Shown: positions 44,164 to 54,187 of the stretch, one piece after another
How the letters are laid out: each line of letters starts with the position of its first letter
Position numbering within the stretch: position 1 is the first letter of the stretch
From: SAT2750 sp964476375
GTDB lineage: Bacteria; Planctomycetota; Planctomycetia; Pirellulales; Pirellulaceae
Assembly: GCA_964476375.1 (NCBI GenBank)
Contig: CAYYZW010000056.1
Coordinates: 1-57,717, forward strand
DNA: 57,717 nt
Direction: 5' to 3'
The notes under the pieces: generated by a model
Seen by the model: the letters and a program-made list of their open reading frames with translations, nothing else
Databases searched by the model: none
Told to the model about the DNA's origin: nothing
Program-made: the position numbers and the translations under genes

Positions 44164-44658
44164 CTACCGCCCACGTCGCATGGCGCGGCTGACGTCCCGG
44201 GTCATCTGGGCTCTTTTCAGTTTTTCACGTTTGTCGTGAAGTTGACGGCCCCGGCAGAGTCCCAGTTGTACTTTGACCAGTCCCCGGGCATTGAAGTAGA
44301 TTTTCAGCGGTACCAGGGTCAGCCCTTTTTCATGGGCCTGGTTGGCAAACTTGCGAATCTCGCGCTGGTGGACCAGCAGCTTGCGAGGGCGACGTGGTTC
44401 GTGGTTCCACTGGTTTGCCTGCGTGTACTCTGGGATGTCACATCCCACCAGCCAGAGTTCCCCGTCACTGACCCGTCCGTAAGCTTCTTCCAGGGAGATC
44501 TTCCCATCCCGCAGGCTCTTGACCTCGCTGCCGACCAGCTGGATCCCGCACTCCAGGGTCTCCAGTACATTAAATCGATGGCGAGCCTTACGATTCTGGG
44601 AGATCGTGCGATGGTTCGGCGTCTGGTCCTCAGATTTTTTCTTTTTCTTACCAGCCAT
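44164..44658 (-). CDS. smpB: SsrA-binding protein
   Basis: A 164-residue SmpB. ISQNRKARHRFNVLETLECGI, then QLVGSEVKSLRDGKISLEEA, then LWLVGCDIPEYTQANQWNHE and RPRKLLVHQREIRKF are the core fold. LTLVPLKIYFNARGLVKVQL follows, and the C-terminal tail is Arg/Lys-rich (RDVSRAMRRGR). It binds tmRNA and delivers it to stalled ribosomes for trans-translation. The N-terminal KKKKSEDQTPNHRT is basic and short. It is divergent from lipB across about 160 bp. The tmRNA gene itself was not found nearby. Confidence 0.96.
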   Translation of the reverse strand: MAGKKKKKSEDQTPNHRTISQNRKARHRFNVLETLECGIQLVGSEVKSLRDGKISLEEAYGRVSDGELWLVGCDIPEYTQANQWNHEPRRPRKLLVHQREIRKFANQAHEKGLTLVPLKIYFNARGLVKVQLGLCRGRQLHDKREKLKRAQMTRDVSRAMRRGR

Positions 44659-44818
44659 GGTCGACCCCGGAACGTGGTATCCCGCCGTTGGTTTTCTTCA
44701 CTATACCCTAATGTGGGTCTGCTGATGATCTCACCCTAGCGAGTCGGCAGAGGGCTTGATAAAGTGGGCACTCATCCACCTCCCGGCGGACCTGGTCCCC
44801 TGCCCCGGATTGCTTTCG

Positions 44819-45556
44819 ATGGATACCCATGACGAATCCGTCCTCGCCTCTTCCGCCGACACCACGGTGGCCTTCCACCTCCTGGGAGAACGAAGCTACC
44901 AGGCTTGTCGGGAGCTGGAACGGGAACTCGCAGAGCAGGCTTCCCTTTTTGGCAAGGCCACGATCCTGCTCTGTGAACATCCCCCCCTGATCACGGTCGG
45001 TCGACAGGGATCATGGGGAGATATTCACCTCAGCGCGGACCAGCTGCGGCGGCGCCGACTTCCTGTTCAATGGGTCAGCCGTGGTGGTGGGTGTATCCTG
45101 CATGGCCCGGGACAGCTGGCGGTTTACCCAGTGGTCCCCCTTGGCTGGTTTGGCTGGAGCGAAAAGGAACTGGAACGCCGGTTGCTGGAAGGAATCGCCG
45201 CGGCACTGGTCCAGATCGGTTTTCCCTGTCGATCCGAGCCCGGCCTGCATGGCATCTGGGGTCGAAGTGGTCAACTGGTTGCCAGTGGGGTGGACAGCCT
45301 GGAGCAGGCGAGCCGCTTTGGGGCTTACATTAATGTCCACCCCAGGCTGACCGAGAGCCGCTTCCTGGAGACGACCAGGCAACCACCGGCCGGGACAGGA
45401 GAGGGTGTGATGAGCAGCCTGCTGGCCGAGCAGCAGCGGCCTGTTAAAATGCCGACAGTCCGTTCCGCGGTGATCGAGCACTTTGCACACCAGTTGGGAT
45501 GCGACGACTATCACCTCTATACCGGTCACCCACGATTCCTTGCTCATGCCGATTGA
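44819..45556 (+). CDS. lipB: Lipoyl(octanoyl) transferase-like protein lacking the standard catalytic Lys and Cys
   Basis: A 245-residue LipB-fold protein. LLCEHPPLITVGRQG, VQWVSRGGGCILHGPGQLAV, then HGIWGRSGQLVASGV and FGAYINV align with the LipB fold. LipB transfers octanoyl from ACP to the E2/GcvH lysine using a Cys and a Lys. Here the lysine position is Gln152 and the cysteine position falls in TRQPPAGTGEG (Pro189/190), while a cysteine occurs instead at 92 in the SRGGGC loop. The gene overlaps lipA by 11 bp, so it belongs to the lipoylation pathway. The start is the ATG at 44819. An in-frame ATG at 44756 gives a 21-residue longer N-terminus. Confidence 0.85.
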   Translation: MDTHDESVLASSADTTVAFHLLGERSYQACRELERELAEQASLFGKATILLCEHPPLITVGRQGSWGDIHLSADQLRRRRLPVQWVSRGGGCILHGPGQLAVYPVVPLGWFGWSEKELERRLLEGIAAALVQIGFPCRSEPGLHGIWGRSGQLVASGVDSLEQASRFGAYINVHPRLTESRFLETTRQPPAGTGEGVMSSLLAEQQRPVKMPTVRSAVIEHFAHQLGCDDYHLYTGHPRFLAHAD

Positions 45557-46436
45557 ACTTCCAATTCTCGACGCCCCCCGGCCTGGTCGGCGGCTGCCAG
45601 ACTGGCTTCGTCGCGAGTTGCCCCGTGGGAACGAGGACCATTTTACAGCCCGCCTGCTGGAAGAGCTGGACCTGGAGACCGTCTGTGACAATGCCCGTTG
45701 CCCCAACCGGATGGAATGTTACTCGCAGCGGACGGCGACATTCATGATCCTTGGCAATACCTGTACGCGGCCCTGTGGTTTCTGTAGTGTCGACCGGGGG
45801 CATCCTGAACCACCCGCGCTGGATGAACCGGCTCGCCTGGCCGAGGCGGCCGTGCGGCTGGGGCTGAAGCATGTCGTTATCACCTCGGTAACACGGGATG
45901 ATCTGCCCGACGGGGGTGCCGATCACTTTCACAAGTGTGTTGTGGCGGTGCGAGAACGTACGGATGCCGCGGTCGAGGTGCTGACGCCCGATTTTCTGCA
46001 TGATCATGCGGCCCTGGACCGGGTCATCGCATCCCGGCCGGAGGTTTTTAATCATAATACCGAGACGGTCCCGCGACTCTACCGGCGAGTGCGTGGGCCC
46101 CGCTCGGATTACCGCTGGACGCTGCATCTGCTCCAGTACATCAAGCAGCAGGACCCGTCGATCAAGACCAAGAGCGGCTTGATGCTGGGACTTGGAGAAA
46201 CGACAGAGGAACTGCTGGATGTGCTGGTCGACCTGCGACAGCACGGTTGTGATTTCCTCACGCTTGGACAGTACCTGCAACCCGGCCCCTCTTACCTGCC
46301 GGTAGAACATTTTATTCCACCGCACGAGTTTGACCGGCTGGGTGAGATGGCCCGCCAGATTGGATTCTCCCAGGTTGCCAGTGGGCCCTTTGTCCGTAGT
46401 AGCTACCATGCCCGGGAGATGGCCGAAGCATGCTGA
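45546..46436 (+). CDS. lipA: Lipoyl synthase
   Basis: A 296-residue radical SAM enzyme that inserts two sulfur atoms into the octanoyl chain of lipoyl domains. All three cluster motifs are visible: the auxiliary cluster CDNARCPNRMEC (about 48-59), the radical SAM cluster CTRPCGFC (about 74-81) and the C-terminal RSSY that completes the auxiliary cluster. VFNHNTETVPRLYRRVRG and KSGLMLGLGET follow the family order. The start at 45546 (MPIELPILDAPRPGRRLPDW) overlaps the end of lipB by 11 bp, indicating co-translation. A longer frame from 45483 is not needed. Confidence 0.97.
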   Translation: MPIELPILDAPRPGRRLPDWLRRELPRGNEDHFTARLLEELDLETVCDNARCPNRMECYSQRTATFMILGNTCTRPCGFCSVDRGHPEPPALDEPARLAEAAVRLGLKHVVITSVTRDDLPDGGADHFHKCVVAVRERTDAAVEVLTPDFLHDHAALDRVIASRPEVFNHNTETVPRLYRRVRGPRSDYRWTLHLLQYIKQQDPSIKTKSGLMLGLGETTEELLDVLVDLRQHGCDFLTLGQYLQPGPSYLPVEHFIPPHEFDRLGEMARQIGFSQVASGPFVRSSYHAREMAEAC

Positions 46437-46457
46437 ATGCTGGGAGCCGGCCTGCCA

Positions 46458-47120
46458 TCACGAATTCAGTAGCAGGGATCCCCAGAGACTGGGATCTTCC
46501 TGAACCGGGTACTCGGGACCCAGGCTGAAAGTCTGCCAGCCAAGTTCCCTGTCGATGATGGCGTAGCTGAATCCCAGCTGAGGATGATCCCCGGGATCGA
46601 AACCTGTCAGCGCCTCGGAACGCACGAGGGCGGTTAGCACGTAGCCGTCAATCCGTTTTTCGCTGTGGACCTTGAGCCCGCCAAAGGGGACCGGCTGGGG
46701 CTCTTCACGAGCCCGCATGATCCGCGTTGCAGTTGCCACGGGTTTCTCAAAGCCGGCATCTCCGCCGCTGGGTAAAAAGACAAACTGGTGGCAGAAGCGA
46801 CTGGCGCGGTGGATTGACTTGGTGTCACGTGTGTCGATCCATATTCGCAGGCCGTCGCTGTCCTCGATTCGACTTTCACGACACCAGGGCACCTGTTTTT
46901 TTCCGTTCACGCGGACGGTGAAGACCAGTCCCTCCGGGTTCCAGGCGGCCCGCAGATCGGCAAAAACAGGACGTTCAGCCAGCTGGCCAAATCCTGGGAG
47001 CTGGTATTTCTTGGAGAGGACCAGGTGCTTGTCGTTCCAGATGGTCTTCCGCCGGTGGCAGTCCACGGCGAAGCGGAAAAGCATGGTCGGGTCGATCAGT
47101 CGCGTGTCTGTGCTGGCCAT
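46458..47120 (-). CDS. CBM9/DOMON-like beta-sandwich protein
   Basis: A 220-residue soluble protein resembling family 9 carbohydrate-binding modules or DOMON-like folds. The region ADLRAAWNPEGLVFTVRVNG, then DSDGLRIWIDTRDTK, is the most CBM9-like part. The rest shows alternating hydrophobics (GYVLTALVRSEALTGFDPGD, LGFSYAIIDRELGWQTFSLG) typical of beta-sandwiches. No signal peptide is seen, unusual for a carbohydrate-binding module. It begins 8 bp after the stop of uvrA on the same strand, so it may be co-transcribed. Function uncertain. Confidence 0.65.
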   Translation of the reverse strand: MASTDTRLIDPTMLFRFAVDCHRRKTIWNDKHLVLSKKYQLPGFGQLAERPVFADLRAAWNPEGLVFTVRVNGKKQVPWCRESRIEDSDGLRIWIDTRDTKSIHRASRFCHQFVFLPSGGDAGFEKPVATATRIMRAREEPQPVPFGGLKVHSEKRIDGYVLTALVRSEALTGFDPGDHPQLGFSYAIIDRELGWQTFSLGPEYPVQEDPSLWGSLLLNS

Positions 47121-47128
47121 GGAATGAT

Positions 47129-50100
47129 TTACTTGCTGGCAAGGGGTTTTTGTTTCCGGGACAGGTGCCGACAGGTCTTGAGGTGTTCGGCCAGGAAGGC
47201 GGGCAGGTCGCCACGGTAAAGATCCTCCTGGGAACGAAACTGAATCTGCACCGTTTCCCGATCGGGGTTCGTACTGTCCATCACCGGTTCGTGTCCCAGC
47301 TCCGTGATCCGTCCGAGCGTGGTACAGCCACGCGGCCCGGAGAGGTAAAGGACAAGGGAATCGGTATTCTTGGTCTGGATCGATACCCAGGGATGGCGGC
47401 CGTCCTGGTCATAAAAGTGAACCAGTTGCTTGTTGTTCCAGAGGAAGTTGCCTTTTGGCAGCGTCTCCAGGAGCATCTGGTGAAGTTCCTCAAGCAACTC
47501 CATGGGCCAGGCGACGGTCCGCCCGGGGGCGAAGCCCTTACGCATGAAATGCCATTTCTGGCCAAGTTGCTTCCAGGGAGTAAGTTCCTCCAGGGATTTC
47601 CCCGACTTGTTGACAACCTTGAGAAAGCCGGCAACGGCCTCTTCCAGGAAATGCCAGAACCCCGGGGTGTCCATTTCTTCCCAGCTGTGTGCCCTGATTT
47701 CCACTTCCTGCCAGGGCCCCCGTGCTGAGCGGACCTTGGTACGGGGCTGGTTGCCATAGACTGGCAGCTCATCCATCTGGTTGAGCGTGGCCAGGCCCAG
47801 CCGCGGGACAAGTTCCTCCCGACGGAAAGTTCCCCGGGCAACACGGAATTTCATCTTGAGCAACCATGTCTCCGCCGTGATGGCGTGAAAAAACCAGCCC
47901 AGGCTCTTCTTGATCGCCGCGATCTCGACCACGCTGCGAGAACCAAAGTCGGTCTCGCTGAAATCTCCCATTTCATGGATGCGATCAATCACCGTTGCCA
48001 GGATCCGGCCATTCCAGCGGACTTCGCCACCCTTGCGGTCAACCCGATCGACGGTATGCCACTGCCGGCCATCGACCTGCCATGGCATGCTGGCGTCCTT
48101 GCCGACATCCTTGATATCCAGGTCTCCCTCCTGTGGTTGTTCGGATACCAGGGGGGAGTACCGTGGCCGCTGCTGGTAATTTCCCTGCTTGAGCACTGGC
48201 TGCAGGGCCCGGCCCGTGTGGCTGACCTTTTTTCCGCTTCCCCGCCGGGCCAGTTGCTCGGGGGTGCCGGTGGCCACGATCTGCCCTCCCTCGAGCCCGG
48301 CTTCAGGTCCCATATCGATGACCCAGTCGGCCGTTTTGATCAGGTCCAGGTTGTGTTCGATGACCACCACCGTGTTTCCCAGGTCCACCAGCCGGTGGAG
48401 CACCTCAAGCAACTTGGTCAGGTCGTCAAAGTGCAGCCCGGTGGTCGGTTCATCGAGCAGGTAAAGCGTCTGGCCGGTATCGGGACGGGCAAGTTCTGCT
48501 GACAGCTTGACACGCTGGGCCTCTCCGCCAGAGAGCGTGGGGGCAGGTTGTCCGAGCGTCAGATATTCCAGGCCCACATCACAGAGTGTCTGCAGGATGC
48601 GACGTATCTTGGGAATGTTCTGGAACAGCATGACCGCTTCGGCACAGGTCATCTGCAACACATCACTGATCGAGTGGCCTCGATAGGTGACCAGGAGTGT
48701 TTCGGGATTGTAACGGGACCCCCTGCAGGTTTCGCATTCCACCCAGATATCCGGAAGGAAGTGCATCTCAACGCACTTGCGGCCATTTCCTTCACAATCA
48801 TCACATCGTCCTCCCGGGACGTTGAAACTGAAACGGCGAGGAGAATAGCCTCGCAGTTTCGCTTCCGGCAGCTGGGCGAATAATGTCCGGATCAAGTCCA
48901 TCACGCCGGTGTAGGTGGCGGGATTGGACGAGGGAGAATTTCCCAGTGCATTCTGGTTAACACGAATCACCTTGTTGATGTACTGCAGCCCGGTGATTCG
49001 TTCGTGGGGGCCTGCCACCGTGCCGGCCCGGTGCAGCCGCCGTGCCAGTTCGGCATACAGGATCTCGTCGATCAGCGAGCTCTTGCCACTCCCACTCGGT
49101 CCGGTCACGGCGGAGAGTGTCCCCAGTGGAATTTTTAAATCGACGTTGTCGAGGTTGTGATGACGGGCACCGATGACCTCGAGCCACTGTTCATGCTTGG
49201 AATCCACCGGGCGACGGTTGGAGGGTACTGGAATGGATTTCTTGCCGTTCAGGTAGGGGCCGGTAAGCGAGTTTCGATTGCGGGCAATCTGGGACGCTGT
49301 TCCCTGGGCAATGATCCGGCCACCATGCCGTCCAGAGCCTGGCCCAAAGTCACACATCTGGTCGGCTCCCTCGATGATCGCCTGGTCGTGTTCCACGACC
49401 AGCAGCGTGTTCCCGAGGTCACGCAGTCGCTTTAGTGCCTTGAGCAGTCGCTGGTTGTCGCGGGGGTGCAGGCCAATGGTCGGTTCATCGAGCACGTAAA
49501 GCACACCACAGAGACCGCTTCCTAGCTGGCTGGCCAGGCGAATTCGCTGGGCTTCCCCGTTGGAGAGCGATGCGGAAGTCCGTTGCAGGGTCAGGTAATG
49601 CAGGCCGATCTCGTTGAGAAACCGCAGGCGTTCCCGGATCTCCCGGTAGAGTTCACCGGCGATCCGCTTCTCTCGCCGGTCAAGTTTCCAGGTCTTCAGG
49701 TCTGCCAGCAATTCCGAGAGTGGAAGCCGGCAGTACTGGTCAATGGTCTTGTCCCGAAAACGAACAGAACCAGAGTCGTCCCGCAGGCGACTGCCACCAC
49801 AACGGGAACACTCGACCTGGTCGACCAGGTGTTCCAGGCGCGTCCGCAGGGATGGGGAGAGACGGGAGGCTTCTTCCAGGGAGGGATAGAGCCCCTTGAA
49901 CTGGAACCGGAAAGCGGCGGTGCTGCCATCGGCCGTCTTTGTGGAGGGAACCTCGATCCAGTGGTCGGGGCTCCCGTAAAGCAAGGTCCGTCTCTGCTTG
50001 GGAGAGAGTTTTGAGTAAGCAATGTCGGGCGGGATATCGAGCGTCTGGCATGTCGCTTCAAGCATCGCACGGGAGACCGGATGCTCCAGGTCCGGCCAGA

Positions 50101-53100
50101 GCGTGAGTACCCCGTCACGCAATGACTGGCCGGGTCGGTCCAGCAGCGCCGCCGGATTGGCACCTGTCTGTGTTCCCAGGCCCTCGCAGGAGTTACACCA
50201 GCCGAGGAAACTGTTGAAGGAGAAGTTATGGGGGGTCAGCGCCTCGAAGCTGCGTCCACATTCTTCGCAGACGCGGTGACGGCTGTGGATCGTCACCTGC
50301 CAGTGTTTCTCGTCACGCGTCTCATCCACCTCGGCCACGTGAAGGACCCCCTGACCCAGTCCGAGGGCGATTTCAACACTCTCGGCGATCCGGGACCGGG
50401 CGGATTTCCGGACGACGATGCGGTCCACGACCACCTCCACCTGGTGGCGACTTTTGCGATCCAGTGAAGGGGGTGCATCGAGCGTGTAAACTTTCCCGTC
50501 GACACGAATCCGGTGATAGCCCTGGGAACGGATTTCATCCCAGAGTGTTTCGTAGGCCTGCCCGTGGTCCAGCTGGACGGGAGCCATCAGGTAGAGCCGT
50601 GCCTGTTCACCGGTGGCGAGTACCTTGTCGACCACCTGGTCGGAAGTCTGGGTGCTGACAGGACACTCGCAGTCGGGACAGAAAGGGGTTCCCAGTCGCG
50701 CTAGCAGAACCCGGAAATAATCATAGATTTCAGTGACGGTCCCGACGGTCGACCGTGGCGTATTACCCAGGTTCTTTTGTTCAATGGCAATCGAGGGTGA
50801 AAGTCCTTCGATCTGGTCGAGTCGTGGTTTCTGCATCTGGCTGATGAATTGCCTGGCATAGGAACTCAGGCTTTCCACGTACCGCCGCTGGCCCTCGGCA
50901 TAGATGGTATCCATGGCCAGCGATGTTTTTCCGCTTCCACTGGGGCCGGAGAAAACGGTGATCTTGTCGCGAGCAATCTCGACATCCACGTTCTTGAGGT
51001 TGTGCTGCCGTGCTCCCTGGATACGAATCCAGCTGTCGTTCCGTTCCGGATTTGTCTTCTGTTGTGCTGCCGCATTTTTTTTTCGCCGTGACCTGGTCTT
51101 TCCGCTGGCGGCGTGCAGAAGCGCCTTCCCGGTTGCCGACTGGTGGCACTTCATGGTCACCTCGGGGGTTCCTGCCACCACGATCTCTCCCCCGCGATCC
51201 CCCCCCTCGGGTCCGAGGTCGATAATCCAGTCGGCGGTCTTGATCACATCCAGGTTATGTTCGACAACCACCACGGTATTGCCCACGTCGACGAAACGGT
51301 GAAGAACCTCAAGCAGCATCTCGATGTCGGCGAAATGAAGGCCGGTGGTCGGTTCATCCAGCAGGTAAAGGGTCCGTCCGGTACTTTTCTTTACCAGTTC
51401 ACGGGCCAGCTTGATTCGTTGGGCTTCCCCGCCGGAGAGGGTTGTCGAGGGCTGTCCGAGCTTGAGGTAATCCAGGCCCACATCATGCAGGGTGTTGAGC
51501 TTGTGCTGGATAGCCGGGATGTTCTCGAACAGCTCGAGGGCCTGCTGAATATCCATCTGCAGTACATCGGCTATGGACTTCCCCTTGAACTGGACCTGCA
51601 GTGTCTCCCGGTTGAAACGTCGTCCCTCACAGACCGGACAGGTAACCCAGACGTCGGCAAGAAAGTCCATCTCCAGGCGGTTTGTGCCATTCCCCTCACA
51701 CGCTTCGCACCGCCCGGTTTTGACATTAAAGCTGAAACGTCCCGGTTTGTAGCCGCGTCGCTTGGATTCAGGCAGTTGTGAAAAAAGCTTGCGGATGTCA
51801 TCAAAGACCTTGATATAGGTGGCCGGGTTGGAGCGAGGTGTTCGACCGATGGGGGACTGGTCGATGGCGATCATCTTGTCCAGCTGGTCGAGTCCTTCCA
51901 TGGAAAGATGTTTCCCTGGGTTCCCCAGTCCGTTGTTGAGATCCCGCCGGAGGGCCTCCGCCAGGATGTCGTTTACCAGGGAGCTCTTTCCGGAGCCCGA
52001 GACGCCGGTCACGCAGGTGAAGCTTTCCAGCGGAATTGCCATGTCGACCTGCTTGAGATTGTTGTGTTCCGCTCCCCGCACCACCAGCTGGGGACCATCC
52101 ACCTTTCGCCGCTGCTGGGGGGGGAGGATCTGTCGCTGGCCACCCAGGAACTGGCCTGTCACGCTGGACGGTTCATTCACGATCGCTTCCACCGACCCGC
52201 GAGCGACAATTTTTCCGCCCCGCACTCCGGCCCCGGGCCCGAAGTCAATCACGTGGTCCGCCCTCCGCATCGTCTCCTCATCGTGCTCCACGACGACGAC
52301 CGTGTTGCCCATGTCACGGAGCTGGCAGAGTGTGTCCAGCAGCTGATCATTGTCGCGTGGATGAAGACCGATCGACGGCTCGTCGAGTATATAGGTGACA
52401 CCGACCAGCCCGGATCCAATCTGGGCCGCCAGCCGAATCCGCTGGGATTCGCCGCCGCTGAGCGTGGGGGCCGTTCGGTCCAGGGCCAGGTAATCGAGTC
52501 CCACGTTGACCAGAAAACCGAGCCGGCTTCGAATTTCCTTGACCACTTCTTCAGCGACCAGGCTTCCTGTCTCATCGAGGTTCAGTTTTTCAAAGAAGTC
52601 GGCGGCCTGGCGGACACTGAGCTGGCAGATGGCAGGCAGCGAAAGTGGCCCGGCTTTCTTGAAATCGCGATGCCCGCTTTGAATCTGTACCGAGCGTGCT
52701 TGCGAGTTCAGCCGGTCTCCCTGGCACTCCGGACAGCGGATCGAATTCATGTACTTTTCCAGGCGCCGCAGCTGGATCCGGCTGCGGCTATTGCGGTGCT
52801 TCGAGAGCAACTCCGGAATGATGCCCTCGAAACGCCCTCCGTATTTCATTGGCGACTGGCCGCCTCGCCAGGTAAAGGTGATGTGCTGGGTCCCGCTTCC
52901 CCATAACCAGTACTGCTGGGCCTGCCGGGGAAGATCCTGCCAGGGAGCTTCCAGCATCATCTGCTCCGGCCATTGTTCCGTCCGTGTGATGGTGTCCGCG
53001 ACGCCCTGGTAGATGTGTCGTCGCCAGCGCCCCAGTTTTTTCCAGTTGCCAAGCAGGTCGAAACAGCCCTGCTTGAAGGAAAGGCTCCCGTCCGGCACAA

Positions 53101-54043
53101 GCAGGTCGGGATCGAATGAATAAACCTGGCCCAGGCCATCGCACTCCAGGCACATTCCCTGGGGACTGTTGAAACTGAACAGCTGCGGGGAGGGAGCAGG
53201 AAAGCTAAGCCCACAGCGTGTACAGGCGTACTGGTTGGAAAAGACCAGGTCATTTTCCTGGAAGAGAGTTCGGCGACGTTTCCCGCTTCCGACCGAGCGT
53301 GATGGAGTACTCGACCCGGTGGACGTGGCGGGAGCAATAATCATTGTTCCATCGCCTATTTTTAGGGCCAGTTCGACAGCCTCGGCAAGTCGTGAACGGA
53401 TATCCGCTGTCATCTCGAGACGATCGATGACCACCTCGATGTCATGACGCATGCGACGGTCCAGGCCAGGGATTTCAGCCAGCGAAAAAACCTCTCCATT
53501 CACCCGTGCCCGTGCAAAACCCTGGCGGGAAAGATCGCCAAAGAGATCCTTGTACTCTCCTTTTTGTCCCCGGATGACCGGCGCCAGCACCGAGAAACGG
53601 GTCGCGGCAGGCAATTGCATGATCCTGGAGAGGATAAGTTCCCGGGTCTGGGATGTGACCGGTAGCTCGCAACTTGGACAGGTTCCCTGGCCAACGCGTG
53701 CATAAAGGACTCGCAGGAAATCATAAATCTCGGTGATCGTGCCGACCGTACTGCGGGGATTCCGGCCTGCTGTCTTCTGGGAGATGGAGATGCAGGGTGT
53801 CAGCCCACCGATGGCATCCAGTTCCGGCTTGGGCATCTGGCCAAGAAAATGACGGGCAAAGCTGGAAAGGCTTTCCACGTACCGCCGTTGCCCCTCGGCG
53901 TAAAGGGTGTCAAAAGCGAGCGAGCTCTTGCCAGAACCACTGACTCCTGTCAAGCAGATCAGCTGGTGGCGCGGAAGGGTGAGATTGACCGATCGCAGGT
54001 TGTGCTCCCGTGCACCCTTGATCGTGATGTCCGACGACGGCAT
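47129..54043 (-). CDS. uvrA: Tandem double UvrA (excinuclease ABC subunit A) with C-terminal extension
   Basis: At 2304 residues this is more than twice the usual ~940. Residues ~1-970 and ~1000-1950 are two complete UvrA copies. There are four Walker A motifs: GVSGSGKSS at about 33 and 685, GPSGSGKTS at about 1032 and GPSGSGKSS at about 1645. There are four ABC signatures: LSGGESQR, LSGGEAQR, LSNGEAQR (the third has Asn for Gly) and LSGGEAQR. Zinc-finger pairs occur in both copies (for example CEACEGNG and CPVCEGRR; CDDCEGNG and CETCRGSR). The product probably acts as a built-in dimer to locate DNA lesions and load UvrB. Residues ~1960-2304 are an additional C-terminal domain of unknown type, helical and Trp-rich. 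Confidence 0.95.
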   Translation of the reverse strand: MPSSDITIKGAREHNLRSVNLTLPRHQLICLTGVSGSGKSSLAFDTLYAEGQRRYVESLSSFARHFLGQMPKPELDAIGGLTPCISISQKTAGRNPRSTVGTITEIYDFLRVLYARVGQGTCPSCELPVTSQTRELILSRIMQLPAATRFSVLAPVIRGQKGEYKDLFGDLSRQGFARARVNGEVFSLAEIPGLDRRMRHDIEVVIDRLEMTADIRSRLAEAVELALKIGDGTMIIAPATSTGSSTPSRSVGSGKRRRTLFQENDLVFSNQYACTRCGLSFPAPSPQLFSFNSPQGMCLECDGLGQVYSFDPDLLVPDGSLSFKQGCFDLLGNWKKLGRWRRHIYQGVADTITRTEQWPEQMMLEAPWQDLPRQAQQYWLWGSGTQHITFTWRGGQSPMKYGGRFEGIIPELLSKHRNSRSRIQLRRLEKYMNSIRCPECQGDRLNSQARSVQIQSGHRDFKKAGPLSLPAICQLSVRQAADFFEKLNLDETGSLVAEEVVKEIRSRLGFLVNVGLDYLALDRTAPTLSGGESQRIRLAAQIGSGLVGVTYILDEPSIGLHPRDNDQLLDTLCQLRDMGNTVVVVEHDEETMRRADHVIDFGPGAGVRGGKIVARGSVEAIVNEPSSVTGQFLGGQRQILPPQQRRKVDGPQLVVRGAEHNNLKQVDMAIPLESFTCVTGVSGSGKSSLVNDILAEALRRDLNNGLGNPGKHLSMEGLDQLDKMIAIDQSPIGRTPRSNPATYIKVFDDIRKLFSQLPESKRRGYKPGRFSFNVKTGRCEACEGNGTNRLEMDFLADVWVTCPVCEGRRFNRETLQVQFKGKSIADVLQMDIQQALELFENIPAIQHKLNTLHDVGLDYLKLGQPSTTLSGGEAQRIKLARELVKKSTGRTLYLLDEPTTGLHFADIEMLLEVLHRFVDVGNTVVVVEHNLDVIKTADWIIDLGPEGGDRGGEIVVAGTPEVTMKCHQSATGKALLHAASGKTRSRRKKNAAAQQKTNPERNDSWIRIQGARQHNLKNVDVEIARDKITVFSGPSGSGKTSLAMDTIYAEGQRRYVESLSSYARQFISQMQKPRLDQIEGLSPSIAIEQKNLGNTPRSTVGTVTEIYDYFRVLLARLGTPFCPDCECPVSTQTSDQVVDKVLATGEQARLYLMAPVQLDHGQAYETLWDEIRSQGYHRIRVDGKVYTLDAPPSLDRKSRHQVEVVVDRIVVRKSARSRIAESVEIALGLGQGVLHVAEVDETRDEKHWQVTIHSRHRVCEECGRSFEALTPHNFSFNSFLGWCNSCEGLGTQTGANPAALLDRPGQSLRDGVLTLWPDLEHPVSRAMLEATCQTLDIPPDIAYSKLSPKQRRTLLYGSPDHWIEVPSTKTADGSTAAFRFQFKGLYPSLEEASRLSPSLRTRLEHLVDQVECSRCGGSRLRDDSGSVRFRDKTIDQYCRLPLSELLADLKTWKLDRREKRIAGELYREIRERLRFLNEIGLHYLTLQRTSASLSNGEAQRIRLASQLGSGLCGVLYVLDEPTIGLHPRDNQRLLKALKRLRDLGNTLLVVEHDQAIIEGADQMCDFGPGSGRHGGRIIAQGTASQIARNRNSLTGPYLNGKKSIPVPSNRRPVDSKHEQWLEVIGARHHNLDNVDLKIPLGTLSAVTGPSGSGKSSLIDEILYAELARRLHRAGTVAGPHERITGLQYINKVIRVNQNALGNSPSSNPATYTGVMDLIRTLFAQLPEAKLRGYSPRRFSFNVPGGRCDDCEGNGRKCVEMHFLPDIWVECETCRGSRYNPETLLVTYRGHSISDVLQMTCAEAVMLFQNIPKIRRILQTLCDVGLEYLTLGQPAPTLSGGEAQRVKLSAELARPDTGQTLYLLDEPTTGLHFDDLTKLLEVLHRLVDLGNTVVVIEHNLDLIKTADWVIDMGPEAGLEGGQIVATGTPEQLARRGSGKKVSHTGRALQPVLKQGNYQQRPRYSPLVSEQPQEGDLDIKDVGKDASMPWQVDGRQWHTVDRVDRKGGEVRWNGRILATVIDRIHEMGDFSETDFGSRSVVEIAAIKKSLGWFFHAITAETWLLKMKFRVARGTFRREELVPRLGLATLNQMDELPVYGNQPRTKVRSARGPWQEVEIRAHSWEEMDTPGFWHFLEEAVAGFLKVVNKSGKSLEELTPWKQLGQKWHFMRKGFAPGRTVAWPMELLEELHQMLLETLPKGNFLWNNKQLVHFYDQDGRHPWVSIQTKNTDSLVLYLSGPRGCTTLGRITELGHEPVMDSTNPDRETVQIQFRSQEDLYRGDLPAFLAEHLKTCRHLSRKQKPLASK

Positions 54044-54187
54044 GGATCCTCCAGTTCGACGCGACTGCCAGGCAGGTCAAGCATTCCCTGCGAACCTGGC
54101 ATGGGCCCATTCTAGGAGACTCGTTGCGAGATCGCCAGTCGCCCCGAAGAGGTCCAGGGTGCGCTTCCAGGTCAGGCCGCATGCCTC

